Below, one piece after another: positions 56,856 to 64,000 of a stretch of 64,000 bases of DNA. Made by a program: the position numbers and the translations under genes. Every line of letters begins with the position of its first letter. Within the stretch, counting starts at the first letter, position 1. This stretch comes from Euryodendron excelsum (lineage: Eukaryota; Streptophyta; Magnoliopsida; Ericales; Pentaphylacaceae), in the NCBI GenBank assembly GCA_033060915.1, contig CM065397.1:36218501-36282500 (forward strand). The letters are read 5' to 3'. The notes under the pieces were generated by a model that saw nothing but the letters and a program-made list of their open reading frames with translations, made no database searches and was not told where the DNA came from.

Positions 56856-57744
56856 TATCGGGCTAAATTAAAGTCTCGCCACGAGAAGATCCAAGTTAGC
56901 ACTATACATTGGAAACTTAGCATCTCTTTCATTTAAACATTATAGTCCATGATTTTCATTCATAACGTAAGTATAGCTTGCATGCATTTCAAGGTATGAC
57001 ATTTATACTTGAACATAAACATTGATGGATTGAAAATATATGGAAAACATTGCATGATATGTAGGTGAATTTAAAACATTTGGAAATTAATAGAGTTTTA
57101 CTTATGGCATATAGTTACTCACATCTCTCCAATAGAACAGGTGCTAAATGAGGCGTTCCTACACAAAATACATATGGAAGTAGAGAAACATGAATACAAG
57201 ACTATAAGGCAAAGCAATAACATGTAAATTGAGACTAAACACATAAGTCCCTTAACCCCGACTCAATAACACCTCACTCGAACAATGGGAGAGCGAGGCT
57301 AAACCCTAGGATAAGGCCTCAATGTAAAACGAGAACATAAGGTTAAGGTTTGAACATGGAAGCCGAGACATCGACTCCTTCATCGCGTCCCAACCACCCT
57401 TCAAGGATGCGTTCACACTCTAGGTTAGTTTCATTTGAAAATAGGCTTAAAGAGCTTTAATTTGATAGGTCATGGGCTAGAAGCACATTTCGGATGAAGA
57501 AGTTATGCCTCATAGAAAATGGACTAAAGTTTTGGAAGGAGAAAGTTTATGGCAGAATTTTGGGTCAATTTCAAAATTCAATATCTCTCAATCTATAAGG
57601 AATTATAGTGCAAACTTTATATGGATACAAAGATCTACGAGTCTACTATCCAATGCTTTAAATGGTGCATCAATCCGAGTTTTCTAGAGAAAGTTATGTC
57701 CATTTTACGAAATAGTGTCTGAGCTGAAAAGTGAAACTGGGGCT

Positions 57745-58195
57745 GGACGAAGGTGTCGGCTCCAAAAACAAAGGAGTCGCCTCCTGAGCTGAAGAAACGA
57801 ATCTGGGAGTTATCTGGGCAAAAGTGTCACCTCCGGAGACTAAAGTGTCGCCTCCTGCGCTGAAGGAACAAATCTGGGAGTTATCTGGGCAAAAGTGTCG
57901 CCTCCTGAGCTGAAGGAACAAATCTGGGAGTTATCTGGGCAAAAGTGTCGCCTCCGGAGACTAAAGTGTCGCCTCCTGAGCTGAAGGAACAAATCTGGAA
58001 GTTATCTGGGCAAAAGTGTCACCTCCAGAGACTAAAGTGTCGCCTCCCAAACTAAACGAATAAATCTGGGAGTTCACTGGGACAATGAGTCGCCTCCAAA
58101 AATCAAGGAGTCCACTCCAAAGCTAAAGGAATAATTCTGGGAGTTTACTGGGACAAGGAGTCGCCTTCACAAAATGAGGAGTCCACTCCAAAGCT
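57745..58195. repeat. 71-bp tandem array in S2 (GTGTCGCCTCC motif)
   Basis: Units with AAAGTGTCGCCTCC and CTGAAGGAACAAATCTGGGA. Spacings between GAGCTGAAGG-type motifs are 71, 50, 71 and 71 bp; the 50-bp unit lacks one GGAGACTAAAGTGTCGCCTCC half. Confidence 0.9.
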
Positions 58196-58922
58196 AAATA
58201 CCCAGATTTTACCCGAAAATCTCCAAACCTCACTCAAATCAAAACCAAACTCCATCAAAATTCTCATAAACTCTTCCAATGCTTCTAGGATCCAAAGATG
58301 GACCCAAGAGGACCACAATAACTCAAAATCAAACACTTAAAGCAAGAAAACCGAAGGGATCTAGGGTTTTAGGAATTCAAGCTCTAACTTGCATAAGTTG
58401 GGGATTTCAGATCCCAAACCCTCAAATCTTTCAATGGGGTTTACAATACTCTATATTTAGCTAATTTAAGACTCAAAAGAGTTACTCACAACAATCTCAA
58501 CAACATAACCCACAAATATATATATACATACACGCATATAATTGGAGGAGAAAATGGAACCTTACCCTTTCTTCAAGCTTGGTCAAGTCTTCTAATGGCT
58601 TAAATCTCTTCCTTTACCTCTCCTTCAAGCTCTTCCTCCTTCAATCTCCATTTCCCTTCTTCTCCTCTCTCTTCTCCCTCTCTCAACTGATCGGGTGTGT
58701 GTATCTGTGGGTGTGTGTGTGTGTTTTATGTATATATATGTATAAGAACATACAAGATGACACACATGGGAATAATCCCATGTGTTTCACCCCATAGGCT
58801 TAAGCTACAACCCAAGCTCCCATTGGTCACTCTTGACTCAAATGAGACAATAATTAATATTAAACAATGTAAATACTAGAAATTCTCATTAATATAAATA
58901 AATAGAGGTTCGGGATATTACA

Positions 58923-58927
58923 CTTGG
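58923..58927. repeat. Right target-site duplication of solo LTR S2 (CTTGG)
   Basis: Identical to 55067-55071. Confidence 0.9.
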
Positions 58928-59059
58928 GGTCTCATCTCGGTCGACTAGTTTGAAGGGACGTACCGTTCCGAAGAGACTTTCTTCGAAAAACTTTCCAGAT
59001 AGGATAGACTTACCGTCTCGAGGAATTATCTTTCTCGAGAGAGAGATTGAAATTGGAAT

Positions 59060-59250
59060 TGGAAAAGGAATTGGAAAGGGGACTTACCATCTTCAGAAAG
59101 ACGTGCCTATTAGAATTGGAAAGGGGACTTACCGTCTTCGGAAAGACGCGGCTATGCGAATATGGAAAGGGGACTTACCGTCTTGGGAAAGACATGCCTA
59201 TTGGAATTGGAAAGGGAACTTACCATCTTCGGAAAGATGTGCCTACAGGG
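59060..59250 (-). repeat. GGTAAGT-bearing tandem array, element F LTR
   Basis: Four units of about 45-51 bp (GGAAAGGGGACTTACCGTCT on the + strand). The + strand frames 58950-59324 and 59047-59331 read RLRKD-type peptides followed by GILVILLLFGPGG. Confidence 0.85.
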
Positions 59251-59441
59251 TTGGACCGAACAACGCCCACAAGGGCATTTTGGTCATTTTGCTTCTATTT
59301 GGGCCTGGTGGACCCGCGAAGTGATGGATAGATGGGATTAGACTTAGAAAGTTGATTTGACTCAAAATATGTCCACATTGACTTGAATATAAGTCTGGGC
59401 GGACTGTAGACCGTCAAGCTGTCAAAAATGGGGTGCTTACA

Positions 59442-60686
59442 CCCATCTGATGGAATAAGTTACGGACTCACTGAGTATAAACTCTAGTAATTATTAGTAT
59501 TGGGTTAACTCTCCATTTGAGTAACTCTTTATGGAACAATAGGTCTAAAATTTAGTGATGGTATACACTTAGCTATAAATAATAGTATCCTCACCATCTG
59601 AGTCATTGCTATTATTTATAGGACCAAAGTTAAGTCAGCTATTTAATTTTACTTGGCATAGTCACTTGCCTAGATAGTAAAGTTAATAGGTGTTAACCTA
59701 TCTAGATAAATATTAAATAGTAGATGACCTCCCATTGAGGCATGCTATTTACAGTATACTAGATTTCTAGAGGAGTTTTTTAAAATATTGGTAGAGGAAA
59801 CCATATTTTAATGACTGAAGTCTAAATTTATTATTGTTTATCATATTTTGTTATAATATGTGATTCTCAGGATTAAAATGGTTTTCAGTCCACTTGTTGT
59901 TATTCTCAAATAAAACAAACTGATTGAACCAAATTATATTGATTGGAAAAGAAATTTAGATATTGTGCTGACTGCTGAAGAATACAAGTTTGTGCTCATA
60001 GAGGTCTGTCCACTGTGTTAGGGATTTATATTAAAAGACATGCTTTCTATTATGGTTTTAGTATTTGTTAATATATTAGTTATTTCATTTTAATGAGAAT
60101 CTGTGTGAGCAATGTTTGCATTGTGTTATTTATTTGATGATTATGCATGTGTGTCTCTTATTCTATATAGTGGATGATTTAGTGTGTAGAATACGACTTA
60201 CACACGGAAGATTAGATCATCGGTTCTTATGGAATATAAGCTTATTGTTCAGAGTCTTAGATGAAACTAGATACACTATCAGTAGGACTATAGCACAAGA
60301 TTTTAATAGGTCTTTCTTCACTATGGAGAACTGTATAGTTCAAACTCCTTGCATTAGTACACTTTGTGTACATTGAACAGGACTATGTTAAGGTAATTGT
60401 TTTTATACAGACTATACAAAACAATCAATATCTCATTATTATTATGAGTGTTTATGCTCTTAATCCTAATATAATAAATAGCCGCGCACATGTAGTGTTT
60501 ATTGTTTTGATTCATAGAAGAGTGAGATTCTTTGTGGCTTAGTAAACTTAGTGAGTTGGATAATAAGATTGCGTGTATGGTGAATATTAATTGTTGATGG
60601 AATCCACATCCCGTTATAAGGATTGATGATACCTCCTTGACGAAGCTTATAAGTTTTAATTATGTCAAACCCTGTAAGTGGATTAT
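59442..60686 (+). mobile_element. Ty1/copia-related remnant between LTR F and LTR G
   Basis: AT-rich sequence unrelated to the Tat family. It holds the start of a copia-type gag (59878-60021). The rest (59442-59877 and 60022-60686) has no long frame and may be LTR or leader sequence. No boundaries with TG...CA plus duplication could be fixed. Confidence 0.55.
59878..60021 (+). pseudogene. Ty1/copia gag N-terminal fragment
   Basis: From the ATG at 59878 the frame reads through a TAA at 59911-59913 into NKLIEPNYIDWKRNLDIVL, then TAEEYKFVLIE, then a TAG at 60019-60021. The L.(G/E)PNY.DWKRNLDIVL pattern is the well-known N-terminus of plant copia gag proteins. The remaining capsid and CCHC knuckle are absent. 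Confidence 0.75.
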
Positions 60687-60904
60687 TGTAAGCACCCCAT
60701 TTTTGACCGCTCGCAGTCTACACTCCGTCCAGACTTGTTTTCAAGTCATTTTGGGCATATTCCAATCGAAACCAATTCTCTAGGTCCAAATTCCGTCTTT
60801 CCATCGCTTCGCGGGCTTGTCAGGCCCAAATAGAGGCAAAATGACCAAAATGCCCTTAGGGGCATTGTCCTTTCTTATTCCAATTCCAATCCCTCTCTCG
60901 AGAC

Positions 60905-61500
60905 AGTTTATTCCTTGAGACGGTCCGAGTAGCAAAACTACTCACAAAACCGTTAGAGTAGCGGAAGTACTCACAAAACCGTTAGAGTAGCAGAAGTACT
61001 CACAAAACCGTTAGAGTGGCAGAAGTACTCACAAAACTGTTAGAGTAGCAGAAATACTCACAAAACCGTTAGAGTGGCGGAAACACTCACAATCCAGGCA
61101 CGCCTCTTTACAGACGGTAAGACCCCTTTCCAATCCCACTCTCAAGACAGTTTATTCCTCGAGACAGTTCCAATCCAGGCATGTCTCTTCGGAGACGGTA
61201 AGACCCCTTTCCAATCCCACTCTCGAGACAGTTTATTCCTCGAGACGGTTCCAACCCAGGCACGTCTCCTCGGAGATGGTAAGACCCCTTTCCAATCCCT
61301 CTCTCGAGACAGTTTATTCCTTGAGACGGTCCGAGTAGCGAAACTACTCACAAAACCGTTAGAGTAGCAGAAATACTCACAAAACCGTTAGAGTAGCGGA
61401 AATACTCACAAAGCCGTTAGAGGAGCGGAAATACTCACCCACAAAACCGTTAGAGTAGCGGAAATGCTCACAAAGCCGTTAGAGTAACGGAAATACTCAC
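60905..61500 (+). repeat. 29-bp and 81-bp arrays in LTR G U3
   Basis: Units of AACCGTTAGAGTAGCGGAAG plus TACTCACAA (29 bp) at 60945-61090 and 61355-61500. The TTATTCC(T)TCGAGAC-type 81-bp units lie between them, with an 81-bp spacing measured between about 61159 and 61240. Confidence 0.85.
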
Positions 61501-62404
61501 AAATAGGTCGATATAAGGAATTGGCAACAAATCCCTGTGTCACGACGACTGTTGTTAGAGTGGCGAAAACACTCAAAACCCAGGTCAGCACCAGTGTCTG
61601 TTAACCCGCTTCGGTGGAAAATGACCAAACTGTCCTTTGGACCTTTTCCGAGACTTTCCGGTCAAGATGACCATTTTGCCCCTAGGCATCCAAATGCCCC
61701 GGGAACCACTCCGGCTCTGGGTATCAAACCGGTAATGTCCCGAGAATACTTTTTATAGTGTTCTCAACCTCCTTTTACCTTTCCGGATCATTCCGAGTCA
61801 GTTCCGGCCAACCTGGTACAAAATGACCGTTTTGCCCCTAGAGAGCCGGTCTCCTTCTTCGACCACACCGGCTCTGGGTATCAAACCGGTAATGTCCCGA
61901 GAATACTTTTTATAGTATTCTCAACCTTCCTTTATCTTTCCGGATCATTCCGAGTCAGTTCCGGCCAACCTAGTACAAAATGACCGTTTTACCCCTGGTG
62001 GGCCGGTCTCCTTTTTCGACCACGCCGGCTTTGGAAATCAAACCGGCAACCTCTGGGAATGTTCTAAATAATGTTTCTAGATCCCAAGTCTTCTTCCGGG
62101 ACAGTCCGAGTCTGTCCCGGCAGTTTTCCGGTCCGATTGACCGTTTTGCCCCTAAAGGCCCGGTCAACCTTTCCGACCCACCTTATCTTCATTTTTCAAG
62201 TCAAATACCTCCAGGACACTATTTTAAGTGTCCCTACTCCTTTCTGGGCTTCCGGGTCATTCCCGGCTCCTCCAAATCATTCCCGGAATTTTCGGAGTCA
62301 CTCCTAGTGAAACCAGGCTAAAAATTACATGGTAGCCACTAGTACAAGCACCCAAATCTAGTCAAAGATACGTTGCTTGCCGACCTTAAATCTTTCCTAA
62401 TTGG

Positions 62405-62520
62405 CTGGCGCCACTATAAGCCAAAAAATGGCCTGGCGCCACTCCTAGTGGCGCCAGTGTAAAGTTTGCCTTGGCGCCATTGCAACAGGCGCCAGGTTTG
62501 TCCAACTTCTATAAATACAG
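62405..62520 (+). promoter_or_regulatory. LTR G promoter
   Basis: GGCGCC-centred motifs at 62407-62495, including the inverted pair around CTCCTAG. TATAAATA at 62510-62517. Confidence 0.75.
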
Positions 62521-64000
62521 AGCCTCATTCAACGTGAAGAGGGTCTGCAAACTTAACCTAAAAATCCTATATTTCAATATATAGAGCTCGAGCACCTCAA
62601 AAACCCTAGCCTCCTTAGGTTTCTCCAAACCCTAGCCACCCTACACAAACCCTAGCCTCCTATACACTCATACACACCCCCATACACTCATACACTAGCC
62701 TTTAACCATTCTTTGAAGACTTGAAGAGCTGCCATCTAAAGCTTGAAGACAATCCTTTGAAGGTTCAAGACGAAGACCGAAGACCGAAGACTGCACGGCG
62801 CGCAAAATAAACAAGATACAAGGTAGGCTCCCTATTTAAATTTCCGCACTTCCCCCCTCTCTCTTCTCTTTCCAACCCACTTGGGTTTTCTCTATTTTAA
62901 TCCCCCATCTCTTTCCCCCCCTTTCTTTGCATGCTTGAAACAAGGGGACTCCCGGTCCATGTGTAGGATTAGACTGTTGGAGAGTCATCGTGTCGGGGGC
63001 TTTCTTCTAGTGTAACCAGAGACCACATGGGTCCGGACCCCTTGATTATGTGGTGAAGCCTTAGCCTTGTATGTTCACGAGCCCAAATTGCATTGTGCAT
63101 ATCATGATCTTGCATCTTCCAAAATTCGTTTTCAAACTCGTTTTCAAAACCGTTTTCAAACTTGTTTTCAAAATTGCATCAAAATCTTTTTTTTCAAAAA
63201 CTTGTTTTCAAAACCACAATTCTAGGGTGATTCTAGCCTTTCCATGGCTAGGGTCGCTTTAGGAAAGTGTTATATTAAAAGTGACCTTTTGGTCTATATT
63301 TTCAAACCTTGTTTTCAAAACCACTTTCTTAAAGTGGTTCTAGCCCTTTTTTTTTTGTTAGAATCGCTTTAGGAAAGTAAGACGTTTTTACACTTTCTAA
63401 AATCTCTCTTCAAAAATCTCTTTGTCAACATACTTTCCTAAAACTCTCATCTTCAAAATTGTTTTCAAAAACTTCTTTCCAAAATCCTCTCCCCAAAATC
63501 CACTTTCTAAAAATGTTCCCCAAAAATCTTTCCAAAAACTTTTTTTTTCAAAATCTCCCTTCTAGAAATTCCCCTTTAGGATTTTCCTTCCAAAAAAAAC
63601 ACGTTTCTAAAAACACACTTTCCAAAACTCCTTTTCTTTAAAATCTTTTTCCAAAAACTCCCTCTTCAAATTCACTTTCCAAAAACTCCTCCTTAGGATT
63701 CCCTTCTAGAAAACCTTCGTTTCCAAAAACGTGCTTTCCAAAAACCCCTTCCTTGGAGCCCAAGTCAAGCCCTAAAGCTAACTATTAGGAAACCCTAATT
63801 TTCTTTCCAAAAACATGATTTTCAAACTTTGCCCCAAACCTAGGTTTCCAAAACCTCTTGTTTTCTACATCAAAACTATACATGTTCCCAAAACCTATTT
63901 TCTACGTCGAAACTAGAATTTTTCAAAACTAGGGTTTCTAGAATCTCCCTTTCCAAATCCTTGCCAAATCCAATCTTCCCTTTAGGAAACCAAATCCTAT

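Larger units (their letters stand above)
55072..58922 (-). mobile_element. Solo LTR S2 (3.85 kb), different Ty3 family, likely Tekay/Del-like
   Basis: TG...CA ends (TGTCACGGCCCG to GATATTACA on the + strand) and a perfect 5-bp duplication inside F's LTR. On the - strand it starts TGTAATATCCCGAACC and ends GGGTTTCGGGCCGTGACA, terminal sequences I associate with plant Ty3 chromoviruses of the Tekay/Del type, hence the strand call. No coding sequence. A TATA-rich stretch (58720-58745) lies near the - strand 5' end. The LTR contains four different tandem arrays. Confidence 0.85.
50952..59441 (-). mobile_element. Element F 5' LTR, interrupted by solo LTR S2
   Basis: Runs from TGTCGCACCC (50952) to GGGTGCTTACA (59441). 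Without S2 and its duplication it is about 4.6 kb. It holds the foldback (53114-53166), G-box (53466-53471), TATA box (53986-53993), a reduced GGCGCC cluster (about 54010-54070) and, beyond S2, a GGTAAGT-type array at 59060-59250. Confidence 0.9.
60687..64000 (+). mobile_element. LTR G (forward, incomplete at window end)
   Basis: Starts TGTAAGCACCCC at 60687. The same subfamily as solo LTR S1: 29-bp-type arrays (60905-61090 and 61330-61500) flank three 81-bp units (61095-61330), and the following 2 kb aligns with S1 in order. TATA 62510-62517, GGCGCC motifs 62405-62495, foldback 63323-63378. The G-box is mutated to CACATG near 63025. Whether G belongs to a full element lies beyond the window. 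Confidence 0.9.

Noticed and set aside
1..64000. Host protein-coding genes, tRNA, rRNA, organellar insertions or viral genomes.
   Set aside because: Every frame I could identify is retroelement-derived. I saw no tRNA-like cloverleaf, rRNA block or non-retroelement gene.

Overview
This window is plant nuclear DNA, almost certainly from an angiosperm with a large, repeat-rich genome. I see no host gene, rRNA, tRNA or CRISPR array. Nearly every base can be assigned to Ty3-type LTR retrotransposons in different states of decay. The dominant family has very long LTRs (about 4.2-5.6 kb; starting TGTAAGCACC, ending GCGACA), a primer-binding site reading TGGCGACTCCACTGGGGA, a purine tract ending GGGGCAG, an extra archaeal-type RNase H, no chromodomain visible after the integrase, and an open reading frame antisense to pol. 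Together these point to the Tat/Ogre branch of plant Ty3 elements. The species cannot be read from the sequence.

Layout. 1-1006: end of the internal region and purine tract of a forward element (C), followed by its truncated LTR (1007 to about 3660). About 3661-27784: a reverse-strand element (A). It has a truncated 3' LTR, an internal region with a broken antisense ORF (+ strand, 13631-15309) and a heavily deleted gag-pro-pol (- strand, 16571-21207), then a primer-binding site and a full 5' LTR. A's internal region carries a 5.6-kb solo LTR (S1, 7649-13278) flanked by a perfect 5-bp duplication GTGCT. 27785-30378 plus 46945-48940: one forward LTR (E) split by element D. 30379-46939: element D (forward, flanked by AAACT duplications), with both LTRs, primer-binding site and purine tract but no pol; only a decayed antisense ORF remains. 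48941-59441: a reverse element fragment (F) with a gag-like remnant, primer-binding site and 5' LTR. F's LTR is interrupted by a 3.85-kb solo LTR of a different family (S2, 55072-58922; duplication CTTGG). 59442-60686: remnant containing a Ty1/copia gag start. 60687-64000: another forward LTR (G), running off the window.

Nothing here looks able to transpose by itself. A lacks the reverse-transcriptase core, most of the first RNase H and a recognisable capsid region, and its integrase has lost a catalytic Asp. D has no pol. A and D still keep LTRs and priming signals, so they could have moved only with proteins supplied in trans.

The most interesting material is inside the elements: the antisense ORF resembling plant-mobile-domain-like proteins; an antisense open frame of 27-residue repeats in the LTRs; a foldback of about 53 bp present in all nine long LTRs; GGCGCC palindromes just upstream of the TATA boxes; a short frame before the purine tract whose indels are multiples of three; head-on inverted LTR junctions that could yield long hairpin RNA; and a 45-C tract. 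Percent differences quoted are by-eye estimates over short stretches.
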